In this document: positions 49,998-58,202 of the stretch, piece by piece | How the letters are laid out: every line of letters starts with the position of its first letter | How positions within the stretch are numbered: position 1 is the first letter of the stretch | DNA from: Marinibactrum halimedae | GTDB lineage: Bacteria; Pseudomonadota; Gammaproteobacteria; Pseudomonadales; Cellvibrionaceae | Length of the DNA: 64,000 bases | Assembly (NCBI RefSeq): GCF_021234875.1 | Contig: NZ_JAJQVM010000005.1 | Coordinates: 119,512-183,511, forward strand | Reading direction: 5' to 3' | Program-made: the position numbers and the translations under genes | Notes under the pieces: generated by a model | The model's input: the letters and a program-made list of their open reading frames with translations, nothing else | What the model was told of the DNA's origin: nothing | Database searches by the model: none

Positions 49998-50088
49998 ATA
50001 AAAAGTCTCCTTTACGGGCCTAACTCATGTCAGGCGCTTTCTATGATTAGTTTGTAATAGGTAAAAAGTTATACAGTCAAATATGACA

Positions 50089-51120
50089 TCAAGTGGTTGA
50101 TGGCTTAATAAACTGGCGAATTTGAATTTGAAATCCATTACGCAACGCGAAGTAAATACCTTCTCCGCTACTTAAACCGGCGCTTTGTGCCCAGTGCGTT
50201 AAATCATCGGGCTCAAACCCAAGCCAGACATCCCCACAGGATTCCCGTGCCCAAGCTTGGTCGTGATGACACAGCTCGGTCACCATCCATGTGGCACCGG
50301 GGTTCATTACTTGGCTCACTTCCTGAAAAATGCTGGCCGGTGAGGGGGTGTGGTGTAAAACCATGTTCGCCACGACGAAATCGATTCCTGTCGCGCCGAT
50401 TTTCGCCAAGGCCTCATCCAGCACGGTGGTATCTCCGTGATACAGCTCGATATTATTCAGCGATTGTGTTGTAGCGAATGTACGAGCTTGCTCAAGCATT
50501 TGCTTACTGTTATCCAACGCCAAAACCTGATGAAAGCGACGTGAAAGAGGCGCTAGAAATTCACCCTCGCCGGGCCCGATTTCTAAGGCGATGGCGTGAT
50601 GCCTTGTGGAGATGGCATTCAGTAGCAGATTGACTTGCTCCTGGTAGACGGGATAACTGGCAATCAAATCTTGTTGTTCACGAAACTTTTCGCTGTTTTG
50701 GGTAAAGAACGCTTGTGAGCTTGAGAGGCGTTCTTCTCGAATATGCGTCAGGCGTGAAAGGGCTTCTGATTCTAGATGGCACAAATCAATGCTGCGAAAG
50801 ATATCGCGCAACAACCAACCTTTGGGCGAGTCGTCGGCCAGTGCTCGTCGGTAGAACACGGAATTGCCTTCTTTTCGGGTAGCCACAAATCCAGCGTTAA
50901 GTAATACCTTCAAGTGATGGCTCATGCCTGACTGTTTCATCTCGAACACATGAGCAAGCTCTAGCACACCAAAAGAATCCTTTTCCAGAATGCGCAAAAT
51001 CTGCAGGCGCAGAGGGTCTCCGGCAGCTTTCAAAAAAGTGCCTACATCGTGAATTGACATAGCCTCGGTTGAAGGAGAGTGGCTTTCAACACTGATGAGG
51101 GGAGGGTTCATATGATTCAT
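50089..51120 (-). CDS. sahR: SahR-like ArsR-family repressor fused to a methyltransferase-type domain
   Basis: 343 residues. Residues about 20-115 form an ArsR winged helix (LKAAGDPLRLQILRILEKDSFGVLELAHVFEMKQSGMSHHLKVLLNAGFV). Residues about 150-330 form a SAM-methyltransferase fold with motif I ALEIGPGEGEFLAPLSRRFHQVLALDNS and VVANMVLHHTPSP. By family knowledge, SahR proteins with this layout use the methyltransferase-like domain to sense SAH and repress ahcY, metF, metK and methionine synthase genes. Here it sits directly upstream of metK and ahcY, with a 32-bp palindrome 21 bp before its start codon that predicts autoregulation. The metal-binding cysteines of ArsR sensors are not evident. 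Confidence 0.88.
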   Translation of the reverse strand: MNHMNPPLISVESHSPSTEAMSIHDVGTFLKAAGDPLRLQILRILEKDSFGVLELAHVFEMKQSGMSHHLKVLLNAGFVATRKEGNSVFYRRALADDSPKGWLLRDIFRSIDLCHLESEALSRLTHIREERLSSSQAFFTQNSEKFREQQDLIASYPVYQEQVNLLLNAISTRHHAIALEIGPGEGEFLAPLSRRFHQVLALDNSKQMLEQARTFATTQSLNNIELYHGDTTVLDEALAKIGATGIDFVVANMVLHHTPSPASIFQEVSQVMNPGATWMVTELCHHDQAWARESCGDVWLGFEPDDLTHWAQSAGLSSGEGIYFALRNGFQIQIRQFIKPSTT

Positions 51121-51141
51121 GGGAGCAGTTTAGCAGGCTGA

Positions 51142-51173
51142 AAATCTATATCAAATTATTTTGATATAGATTT
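51142..51173. promoter_or_regulatory. 32-bp palindromic operator upstream of the SahR-like gene
   Basis: Perfect 14-bp arms AAATCTATATCAAA and TTTGATATAGATTT surround a 4-base centre (TTAT). It is placed 21 bp upstream of the regulator start codon, where ArsR-family repressors bind. Binding by this regulator is inferred from position and symmetry. Confidence 0.85.
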
Positions 51174-51231
51174 GTAATCAAAATAAGCCAGTCAGTGCTG
51201 AAGGGATAATCGGTCGGCGATTACGGCAGAA

Positions 51232-51348
51232 ATGAGTTCAACAGAAGTGAGTACAAGAGAAATAAGTACGAGAGAAATAAGTACAAGAGAAATAAGTACA
51301 AGAGAAATAAGTACAAGAGAAAAAGTAGCACCCAATGAGTTGTTTTAG
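51232..51348 (+). CDS. Possible 38-residue ORF built of STREI repeats
   Basis: An ATG at 51232 opens a 38-codon frame to TAG at 51346, reading MSSTEV, then five STRE-type units, then KVAPNELF. The repeats are the 15-bp tandem array at 51250-51324. There is no strong ribosome-binding site; AAGGGATAAT lies too far upstream. The frame faces away from the SahR-like gene across the palindromic operator. It may be a chance frame in a repeat whose length is a multiple of 3. Confidence 0.25.
   Translation: MSSTEVSTREISTREISTREISTREISTREKVAPNELF
51250..51324. repeat. 15-bp tandem repeat, five units
   Basis: AGTACAAGAGAAATA recurs at 51250, 51265, 51280, 51295 and 51310. Unit 2 has one G for A and the last ends AAA. 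An older, diverged copy (AGTTCAACAGAAGTG) precedes it at 51235. It lies between the SahR operator and the 3' end of the ATP-grasp gene. Confidence 0.95.
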
Positions 51349-51380
51349 TTGGATGCGTTAGTTTGGTGTTTTAGGGAGTT

Positions 51381-52400
51381 TTAAAGCTCAGAAGTAACTG
51401 AGTCTGGCGACACTGGATAATGAATGACGTCACTATCGGATTCAGGAAACCGAGAGAAGTATTTTTTACTGTAAGCAATGCGCCGCTCTGTGGTGAAATT
51501 GACCTTCCCTAGCGCCTCGATATTGCGTAATCGAGGAAGAATGCCTTCGGCATTGGCGGTTTGAATGGCGAGCCCAGGCCTTGCGTTTAATTCCAATAAC
51601 ATCGGGCCTAGACGTCGGTCTAGCACGATGTCGACACCGATGTAACCAAGGCCAGACATCTCGCAACATCGCGCTGCCAAATCCAGTACGCGATCCCAGT
51701 GGGGAACAATGAGGTCAGTCAGTGCATTATTGGTGTCTGGGTGATGGCTAATAGGGCGATCGAATTGTACTCCACCAATCGCGCGGCCGGTGCCTATGTC
51801 CAACCCTACCCCTACGGCGCCTTGGTGCAAGTTGGCTTTTCCGTCCGAGGCGGCGGTGGGTAAACGAATCATCGCCATGACAGGGAAGCCCATAAACGTG
51901 ACGATCCGCATGTCTGGGACGCCTTCGTATGAAAAATCTTCGAATACGGGGTCGGCCTGAATCAAACTTTCAATAACCGCGACATCGGGTTTGCCACCCA
52001 AGCTGTATAAGCCACTGAGAATGTTCGACACATGTAACCGAACCGTACTTTCCTCCATGGCTTGGCCATTCAGTTTTTGAAAGTGACCCGGCGTATGCTG
52101 CTCAAGCAGCATAATGCCTTTCCCACCGCTGCCTTTGGAGGGCTTAATCACAAAGCCTGGGAAGTTCGCGACCTTTTCACTCAGGCTTTGAATATCATGC
52201 TGAGTATCAATGACGGCGATCAGCTCAGGGCTATTAACGTTGTACTCAGCGGCCAATAACTTGGTTTTGAGTTTGTCGTCCACATTGGGAAAGTGACAGC
52301 GAGGGTTATAAGTGCCGATGTAGTGAACGTTGCGGCAATTAATGCCCAGTACACCAGAGTTTCGTAGCTTTTTGTATCGCTCCCAGTATTTCCGTATCAC
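51381..52400 (-). CDS. RimK-like ATP-grasp ligase (alpha-L-glutamate ligase-like protein)
   Basis: ATP-grasp enzyme of 339 residues, predicted to form a peptide or amide bond. The ATP-grasp core has FVIKPSKGSGGKGIMLLE (about 90-107), VGVGLDIGTGRAIGG, and the metal-binding C-terminal GVDIVLDRRLGPMLLELNARPGLAIQTAN. The start is a GTG (52400) preceded by TAGG and 9 bp from the neighbouring gene's stop. It forms a three-gene operon with an inactive-transglutaminase membrane protein and a retropepsin-like lipoprotein, a recurrent grouping in proteobacteria described in surveys of ATP-grasp systems. Substrate unknown. Confidence 0.85.
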   Translation of the reverse strand: MIRKYWERYKKLRNSGVLGINCRNVHYIGTYNPRCHFPNVDDKLKTKLLAAEYNVNSPELIAVIDTQHDIQSLSEKVANFPGFVIKPSKGSGGKGIMLLEQHTPGHFQKLNGQAMEESTVRLHVSNILSGLYSLGGKPDVAVIESLIQADPVFEDFSYEGVPDMRIVTFMGFPVMAMIRLPTAASDGKANLHQGAVGVGLDIGTGRAIGGVQFDRPISHHPDTNNALTDLIVPHWDRVLDLAARCCEMSGLGYIGVDIVLDRRLGPMLLELNARPGLAIQTANAEGILPRLRNIEALGKVNFTTERRIAYSKKYFSRFPESDSDVIHYPVSPDSVTSEL

Positions 52401-52409
52401 CCTATGCCC

Positions 52410-53933
52410 TCACTGTTCGCTGATGCTATTGGCTAAAGGTTTGAAGCGATACAGCTCTAATAGTCGGTAGCCGGTGTAGCTGCCCATCAACAAAATCAAC
52501 GCCATGATCACCAGCTGTAGGCCAAGGAAGTTAAAGGTCAGGTGCTGAATTAAATCGTTGCTCATGCACGCATAGGCCACAATCGCTACCATCAAACTAC
52601 CGCCGCCTTGGGTTAAAACATCTCTTGGACCTTCTTCTTCCCAGAGGATGGACATTCGCTCAATGGTCCAGGCCAGAATAATCATCGGGAAGAAGGTAAT
52701 TTTTAGTCCTTCCGTTAGGCCGAGTTGGTAGCTTAATAGGCTGAATAACGTGATGATGGCAATCACCATTAAAATCACTGCCGAGATTCGTGCCACCAGT
52801 AAAAGATTGAGCTGAGTAAGATAGGATCGGAAAAACAAACCCACGCCTACGATTAAAATAAAGCCGACGAGCCCGGTGACTAATGTGGTTTCCATGAAAG
52901 CCAAGGCAATCAGTACGGGCATAAACGTCCCCGAGGTTTTTACACCGATCAAAATGCGCAAAAACACCACCACTAATGCCCCGATGGGAATGAGCAGAAG
53001 GGTTTTAAACATGGCTTGTTCTGCCAATGGCAGAGAGCCGATGGAAAAGCTCAATACATTCGGTGTGAACAGCTGAGTGGTGGCGCCATGCAGAGGCTCT
53101 GTGCGTCGTATGATGGAAAACGTTACTTGAGAATTCACTCCGCCGACCACTTCTAAAATGGGGTGTCCGTAGTTACCCCACAGTAAGGTGTTCTCTGGTA
53201 ACCCCATTTGCCCGGTATTTGGGTCAAAAATTTCGGCATCGTTGTCTTGCCATACCTTTATGAGTTGTTGCAGGGGTTGCCGGCGGCGACCATCTTCTAG
53301 GCTTAGAATTGAGACCACTCGGGCGGGAATGTTGGCATGATTAAGAAGCTGAACGGCGACTTCTGCTTTAGAGCGCATGGACTCACTCAGCAGCAAACGG
53401 GCATTTTGATTTTGTTGCTGATCGTTTAACAGCTTCAGTAGTTCAAGAGTAAAAGAGTGTGCGTCGGCGGAACGATCCCAGGCTTCCGCAAGGAGTTGTT
53501 CGGCAACCGTTCGTTGAGGCTCTTCCCAAATGGCGTCACTCGGTGTGGGAGGTGCCGAATCGGCTTCGATTAGGTCGTGGTTAGACTCACTGACCAGTAC
53601 CCGATAGTACAAGCGCTGAGGGCCAGTGGCTTCACGTTTTGACCATTGTGCACGAAGCCAATCTTGGTTATCGATAAGAGACAGGCCATACCCCGGAGAG
53701 GCGCCAGCTTCACTGACCACTTCAAAACCGGATTGATGCTCAGGGCGTGTTAAGGAAACCAACACGGGTTTATTTTGAGCATTGAAACTTACTGTGGCTT
53801 CTAAGTCCCACACCACATGCTTCTCTTTGGGAGAGAGGGGTATACCATCTTCGTAAGTCCGGTATCCAATAAGTGCTACGCCGACGATGATAAGCACCGC
53901 CACAAAAGCGTAAAACGGCTTTCGTGATTTCAT
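52410..53933 (-). CDS. UUP1-type membrane protein: inactive transglutaminase domain plus seven transmembrane helices
   Basis: 507 residues. An N-terminal anchor (about 6-26) precedes a periplasmic domain that includes a transglutaminase-like fold (about 130-265: AEQLLAEAWDRSADAHSFTLELLKLLNDQQ...LLNHANIPARVVSILSLEDGRR) without an evident catalytic cysteine. Seven hydrophobic segments follow from about 300 to 495 (LLLIPIGALVVVFLRIL, LVTGLVGFILIVGVGLF, ISAVILMVIAIITLFSLL and others). It shares one base with the upstream protease gene and lies 9 bp before the ATP-grasp gene, so the three are translated together. The exact job is unknown. Confidence 0.85.
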   Translation of the reverse strand: MKSRKPFYAFVAVLIIVGVALIGYRTYEDGIPLSPKEKHVVWDLEATVSFNAQNKPVLVSLTRPEHQSGFEVVSEAGASPGYGLSLIDNQDWLRAQWSKREATGPQRLYYRVLVSESNHDLIEADSAPPTPSDAIWEEPQRTVAEQLLAEAWDRSADAHSFTLELLKLLNDQQQNQNARLLLSESMRSKAEVAVQLLNHANIPARVVSILSLEDGRRRQPLQQLIKVWQDNDAEIFDPNTGQMGLPENTLLWGNYGHPILEVVGGVNSQVTFSIIRRTEPLHGATTQLFTPNVLSFSIGSLPLAEQAMFKTLLLIPIGALVVVFLRILIGVKTSGTFMPVLIALAFMETTLVTGLVGFILIVGVGLFFRSYLTQLNLLLVARISAVILMVIAIITLFSLLSYQLGLTEGLKITFFPMIILAWTIERMSILWEEEGPRDVLTQGGGSLMVAIVAYACMSNDLIQHLTFNFLGLQLVIMALILLMGSYTGYRLLELYRFKPLANSISEQ

Positions 53934-54784
53934 TACATGGCCTTAGTTGCGCGTCCTAAAAACAGAGGGGTTCCGGCACTCTCAGTAAGTTGATGCCTGG
54001 GTTGAACGTACTTCTTACTGACGTCTACGATGGCGAGATCCTGAAGAAAATTACGTCCAATCACTATGGGATAATCCATATCTTTGCGATTAGAAAGGGT
54101 GAATTCGGTAAGTTGTTGAAGGTTACCTAAGCGAATGGGAAGTTTGACCACTGCACGACGTTCGGTGTCTTGGGTATCGGGTTTGCGAATACGAGTAAAG
54201 CGTATAACCGGGGTATCGACGATAAGCTCGCCATCTTGTCCTTTGATGACATCCGCATCGTTTTTAGCTGCCGTTACTTTAAACCTTGCCCAGCGCTGCC
54301 CGTCTTTTTCATAGATATTTAAATCGGTGGCGTTCATCGATGACAATGATGCGCCGGTGTCGATTCGTGCCGATAAACTCATGTGTATCGACTGCAGCCA
54401 TATCCATTCCACCTCGCCCACAATGGTTTTTGTGGGTTCTGTATTGCCAGAATTGGCTTGTGTAACCGGAGCAATGGTGGAAGGTGGCTGTGACTGATTG
54501 GGTTTAGACGGAGACGCTTTCAATTCGGTGACTGTCTGGCTGAGAACCGCCAATTGAGTACTGATGGCGGCAAGTTGACCGGCTTGCTGGTCGAGGCGGG
54601 AATTGATTAATGTGGTGTCCAGTGCAACGGTGCTGCCCACCGGCATCAACACGGTCGGCGCTGGTGGCGTAGGCATGGATTGGCTTTGTCTTTCATGAGG
54701 TGCGAAACCACAAGCGCTTAACAGTGCCGCACACAGCACTGTGCCCAAGCGATGGTATGGAGAGTACTTTATGGCATCCAACAT
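53933..54784 (-). CDS. Retropepsin-like aspartyl protease lipoprotein (ATP-dependent zinc protease/RimB-type family)
   Basis: 283 residues. The N-terminus has a lipoprotein signal with lipobox LLSAC (cysteine near residue 25), then a proline-rich linker and a short coiled coil (about 50-95). The C-terminal domain has EVEWIWLQSIHMSLSARIDTGASLSSMNA, with the DTGA catalytic motif of pepsin-like folds, and ends with DYPIVIGRNFLQDLAIVDVSKKYVQ. Family databases call it a zinc protease, but the motif is retropepsin-like. First gene of the three-gene operon; its promoter lies in the 523-bp spacer above it. Confidence 0.87.
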   Translation of the reverse strand: MLDAIKYSPYHRLGTVLCAALLSACGFAPHERQSQSMPTPPAPTVLMPVGSTVALDTTLINSRLDQQAGQLAAISTQLAVLSQTVTELKASPSKPNQSQPPSTIAPVTQANSGNTEPTKTIVGEVEWIWLQSIHMSLSARIDTGASLSSMNATDLNIYEKDGQRWARFKVTAAKNDADVIKGQDGELIVDTPVIRFTRIRKPDTQDTERRAVVKLPIRLGNLQQLTEFTLSNRKDMDYPIVIGRNFLQDLAIVDVSKKYVQPRHQLTESAGTPLFLGRATKAM

Positions 54785-55307
54785 AGTGATTTTTAGTATC
54801 CAAGCGGTAATACAGGGCCTAAAGTGAATTTGTGTTGATGATACAAACTCATATTTGACTCTTTCCAGCGGTTCGGTTCCCTGTTTTGATCATGAGGACG
54901 ATGATTGCTTCGGCAAAGGTATTGTCTCTTTATGAGCGGAAAAATCGTCTACTTATTTTTCATATAAGGCATTGCTTGTCATAACACGCGCTGTAAGTGT
55001 AACGAATTTCTTTCAATGCGATGTGACTGTAGCGCTACGGTAGTCCATTTTCTCAAAAAATCGATACTTCGCCTTGGTGTGATTCCCAGTTTCGCGACGT
55101 TTTTCGTGTTTTTGTTTATTAAAAGCGCCGAATTCAGCATTGATTTCCTCTCAGTGATTCTTTTTTAAAAAAACCTTGTGCTAAATTTGTAGCATATGCT
55201 AAATTTTTAGCATAAAAGATGAAGCACGTTTAAACCATGTGTTGAGGGTGTTGTTTGGCCAACAACGACATACCCAATAATTCAATATTGAATAAGAGGA
55301 TTGTGAA
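54785..55307. other. Divergent promoter region between the protease operon and the BlaI operon
   Basis: No supported gene. It contains the promoters of two divergent operons. The right part, 55179-55213, holds two tandem palindromes assigned to the BlaI-type repressor. The rest is AT-rich with no repeat or RNA structure that I recognise. Confidence 0.65.
55179..55213. promoter_or_regulatory. Two tandem BlaI-type operator palindromes
   Basis: Site 1 is TGCTAAATTTGTAGCA (55179-55194), with one mismatch in its symmetry. Site 2 is ATGCTAAATTTTTAGCAT (55196-55213), with perfect 8-bp arms around TT. The centres are about 18 bp apart, so repressor dimers would sit on nearly the same helix face. They lie about 95 bp upstream of the BlaI-like start codon. 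Confidence 0.8.
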
Positions 55308-55712
55308 GTGACTGTAAAAACCAGCCGTCGTGAACGACAAATATTGGATGTGTTGTATGAATTGGGTGAGGGTTCGGCCCACGATGTGCGTGATGCCATG
55401 GACGACCCACCAAGTTATTCATCAGTACGTGCGTTGCTGGCAAGAATGATAGAAAAGGAGTTGATTACCCATCGAAGCGAGGGTAATCGCTATATCTACA
55501 TGCCCATGAAAAAGCGAGAAGAAGCCAGTGTGAGTGCCCTAGAAAAATTGGTGAATACATTTTTTCAAGGCTCCCCTGTTAAGGCCGTCAGTGCGTTGTT
55601 AGGGAGCAGTAAACAGTCGTTGTCGGATCAAGAGTTGGATGAATTAGAACAGGCGATTCACTCGATAAAGAACAATGTTGGGCCGAGTGACAGATCGAAT
55701 AAGTCTGAGTGA
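55308..55712 (+). CDS. BlaI/MecI/CopY-family winged-helix repressor
   Basis: 134 residues. The winged helix covers about 1-75: SRRERQILDVLYELGEGSAHDVRDAMDDPPSYSSVRALLARMIEKELITHRSEGNRYIYMPM, with the dimerisation helices after it. In the classical system this repressor is cleaved when the partner M56 protease senses a signal. The start is GTG (55308) with AAGAGGA upstream. The M56 gene follows within 10 bp, and tandem palindromes lie upstream. No beta-lactamase gene is nearby. Confidence 0.93.
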   Translation: MTVKTSRRERQILDVLYELGEGSAHDVRDAMDDPPSYSSVRALLARMIEKELITHRSEGNRYIYMPMKKREEASVSALEKLVNTFFQGSPVKAVSALLGSSKQSLSDQELDELEQAIHSIKNNVGPSDRSNKSE

Positions 55713-55721
55713 GATGTGAAC

Positions 55722-57395
55722 ATGCCACCGATGGAAATGCTCTTGTTAATGATGATTAAGCCACTGTTACTGTGTGCCATTCTATTTGGTGTGTGGTCTT
55801 CTCAGCGGCAGCAATCGGCGGCACAACATCATCGACAAGGCGTGTGGGTGATGTCCGCCTTACCATTGGTGGCTTTAACACCTTGGATGCCGAGTGTGGA
55901 ATGGCCGGTGTCTTCTTTACCCAGCAGCGTATTCCCAGCATTACTGTCCAGACAAGTGGTGTTGACGGTGTTGTTTGTGTACATCGCTGTTGCATTGATG
56001 CTGGTGTTTTATCGCCTCTTGAGTGTGTGGGATTTGTCCCGCTGGGAGAGTCGAATGACAGAGCCCGAGCACGCCTTAACGGTCAGAGCAAACCGATTGT
56101 GGTCTTTATTAGAGGCGAAAGGAGAACCCTCCTGTTCTATTGAGGCGAGGGTTTGTACGAACGATGTTGTACATGGCGCCTATACCTGGGGTGTTCAAGC
56201 TGGTCGTAGGCGAGTTCGGTTGGTGATTGCGCAAGCGATGTTGTCGTGGCCAGAAGAGAAATTGAATCTTGTGTTGGCCCATGAATTAGGGCATGTGCAG
56301 CGTAATGATTGGCTGAAATCTCAATGGTTGTATGTGTTGTGCAGTGTGTTCTGGTGCTTGCTACCAGTGTGGGTTGCGGCTCGACGTTTGAATGATTTGG
56401 CAGAAAATGCCTGCGATGATTGGGTCGTTAAGAAACTGTCTTCATCTGACGCAGAAGAGTTATGCGATATCGAATTACCGAGTGAGCAAGGTCAAGCGGA
56501 ATACGCAGAACTGTTACTGAACCTTAAACGTCAACATAGCCGGGCAGGTTTACAAAGATCAGGTTTACAAAGATCAGAGGTACAGAGCTTGGTGGGGGCG
56601 ACTCGCCACCGTTCACCGTTTTACCTGCGTTTGAACCGAATACTGCTTCGCTATGTGGATCGTGATGAGCCCAGCGGAAAAGACAACTTACCATTGGCCA
56701 TGATTACCTTGCTGTGGTGTATACCCGTGTTAATTGCAAATGTGGAGTGTGTTCAACACATCGAAGATCAGCTTTCATTGGCATCCTTTCAATTGCTTCC
56801 TCTTCAGCTTCACGAGGACAAACAAACAGATGCGAAAAGCCTAGATAAGCAGGATGAGCAACAGAGGCCACGCTTGACTTGGCAGGCTGTGCCGACAAAT
56901 CGGCAACGAGAGGGCGAACCCAAAGGGGATTGGAAAAGGGCGATTCATTGGGATGAGGAAATCATCGTGAGCGCGCAAAAACCCATCACTGTTCCAGAGC
57001 AATTGGGCGCAGAGAAGTGGGGAGTCAATGAAACATCGTTGGGTAAGGCACGAATTCAACTACCGCAGGTGACAGTAGAGGGCTACTTGCCGGTTTCGGT
57101 CATTACTCCGATTTATCCCACTGGGGCATTACGTAGAGGTCGCGAAGGCAAAGTGATTGTGCAATTTGATATTACCGAAAGCGGTAAAGTAAACGCTCCC
57201 AACATCATCTATTCCGAGCCGAAGCGTTTATTTGACGCCGCTGTGATGGCAGCCATCAAACAGTTCCGTTTTCAACCACAACGGGTGAATGGGCGTCCTG
57301 TTTGGGTCGAGAATGTGACTGAGACTTTCCTCTTCCGTTTAGAAGCGTCTTCTGCTCAGTCAACCTTGTCTGATTTACGACCGCCAGATACTTAA
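55722..57395 (+). CDS. BlaR1-like M56 metallopeptidase with a C-terminal TonB domain
   Basis: 557 residues from the ATG at 55722 (a GTG at 55716 is possible). Transmembrane segments at about 8-25, 43-58 and 78-100 precede a cytosolic protease domain with the zinc motif HELGH (residues 187-191) and the downstream ENACDDW. A further membrane helix lies near 325-345. The extracytoplasmic part has no penicillin-binding sensor domain; it ends in a TonB domain (about 465-550: ITPIYPTGALRRGREGKVIVQFDITESGKV). A 15-bp duplication (56546-56575) encodes GLQRS twice. It probably inactivates the adjacent BlaI-type repressor on sensing an envelope signal; the signal is unknown. Confidence 0.88.
   Translation: MPPMEMLLLMMIKPLLLCAILFGVWSSQRQQSAAQHHRQGVWVMSALPLVALTPWMPSVEWPVSSLPSSVFPALLSRQVVLTVLFVYIAVALMLVFYRLLSVWDLSRWESRMTEPEHALTVRANRLWSLLEAKGEPSCSIEARVCTNDVVHGAYTWGVQAGRRRVRLVIAQAMLSWPEEKLNLVLAHELGHVQRNDWLKSQWLYVLCSVFWCLLPVWVAARRLNDLAENACDDWVVKKLSSSDAEELCDIELPSEQGQAEYAELLLNLKRQHSRAGLQRSGLQRSEVQSLVGATRHRSPFYLRLNRILLRYVDRDEPSGKDNLPLAMITLLWCIPVLIANVECVQHIEDQLSLASFQLLPLQLHEDKQTDAKSLDKQDEQQRPRLTWQAVPTNRQREGEPKGDWKRAIHWDEEIIVSAQKPITVPEQLGAEKWGVNETSLGKARIQLPQVTVEGYLPVSVITPIYPTGALRRGREGKVIVQFDITESGKVNAPNIIYSEPKRLFDAAVMAAIKQFRFQPQRVNGRPVWVENVTETFLFRLEASSAQSTLSDLRPPDT
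56546..56575 (+). repeat. In-frame 15-bp tandem duplication in the M56 gene
   Basis: AGGTTTACAAAGATC occurs twice in direct succession, encoding the repeated GLQRS, and is followed by a diverged third unit (AGAGGTACAGAGC). Confidence 0.92.
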
Positions 57396-57498
57396 GCGCT
57401 TATCCCATTGCGATGAGTGCTGAGTCATTGGGCGCTCACGCCACCTACCACCACAAACTACCACTACAACAAACCACCAAGCCAAAAGGAGGGTGACT

Positions 57499-58113
57499 AT
57501 GATCACCGCAGCTACCGCTCGTCCTGAAGTTAGAGTTATCAGTGTTATACCCGCCGCGTTATTGATTACGGCGTTTTTGTTCGCCGCGATGATTTCTATG
57601 GTTAATGTAGAATTTGAAATGGAAGATCCGGTGATATTCACCATTCCAGATCCAATCGCCGTGCCGCCACCGATGCCAAAACCACTGCCAGAACCAAAGC
57701 CGGTAAAACCGCCCGAGCCATTAGAAGTACCCGATGTTCCGGCGCAAACCACAGAGGTGGATCTTGATCCGATGGGGCTTGAACTGGGCGAGTTCAGGCA
57801 CACAGGCAATGAATTAAAGCCTCAGATTGGTTCGGGCGCAGGAATATTAATGAAACAAGTGATGGTGCCGCCGGTGTATCCCCGTAGAGCATTAATGCGA
57901 GGTATGGAAGGGTTCGTTGATGTGAAATTCGATGTCACCGCTCATGGTGTGACGAAGAATATTTCGGTATTGCAAGCTCAGCCAGAAGGCGTATTCGAAG
58001 ATGCCGCATTGAAAGCGGTGAAGCGTTGGCGTTACCGCCCTCGTAATGAGGATGGTGCCCCCGTTCCCACTTACGATTTGCGAGAGCGAATCAGTTTCAA
58101 GATTGAAAAATAA
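57499..58113 (+). CDS. TonB family protein (third gene of the BlaI-M56 operon)
   Basis: 204 residues from the ATG at 57499, preceded by AAAGGAGGG. A membrane anchor (about 16-38) is followed by a proline-rich periplasm-spanning segment (PPPMPKPLPEPKPVKPPEP) and a TonB C-terminal domain: PPVYPRRALMRGMEGFVDVKFDVTAHGVTKNISVLQAQPEGVFEDAALKAVKRWRYRP. It resembles TonB2-type short proteins. No exbB, exbD or receptor gene is nearby. It is probably expressed under the control of the BlaI-like repressor. Confidence 0.9.
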   Translation: MITAATARPEVRVISVIPAALLITAFLFAAMISMVNVEFEMEDPVIFTIPDPIAVPPPMPKPLPEPKPVKPPEPLEVPDVPAQTTEVDLDPMGLELGEFRHTGNELKPQIGSGAGILMKQVMVPPVYPRRALMRGMEGFVDVKFDVTAHGVTKNISVLQAQPEGVFEDAALKAVKRWRYRPRNEDGAPVPTYDLRERISFKIEK

Positions 58114-58138
58114 TCCGTTTTCATTGAAGAAAACTCAG

Positions 58139-58162
58139 ACGCCGGGTATTGCCCGGCGTTTT
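58139..58162 (+). terminator. Rho-independent terminator of the BlaI-M56-TonB operon
   Basis: Perfect 8-bp stem ACGCCGGG / CCCGGCGT with a 5-base loop, followed by TTTTGG, 26 bases past the TonB stop codon. Confidence 0.88.
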
Positions 58163-58202
58163 GGTGTGTGGCCTTCATGATTTACGAATGGGAGTTGGCA
58201 AG

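Noticed and set aside
49998..50088. SAM riboswitch in the metK leader
   Set aside because: The 91-bp leader has none of the conserved SAM riboswitch core sequences that I know; control by the ArsR-type regulator is more likely.
51250..51324. CRISPR-like array
   Set aside because: Units are 15 bp, directly adjacent with no spacers, and no cas genes are present.
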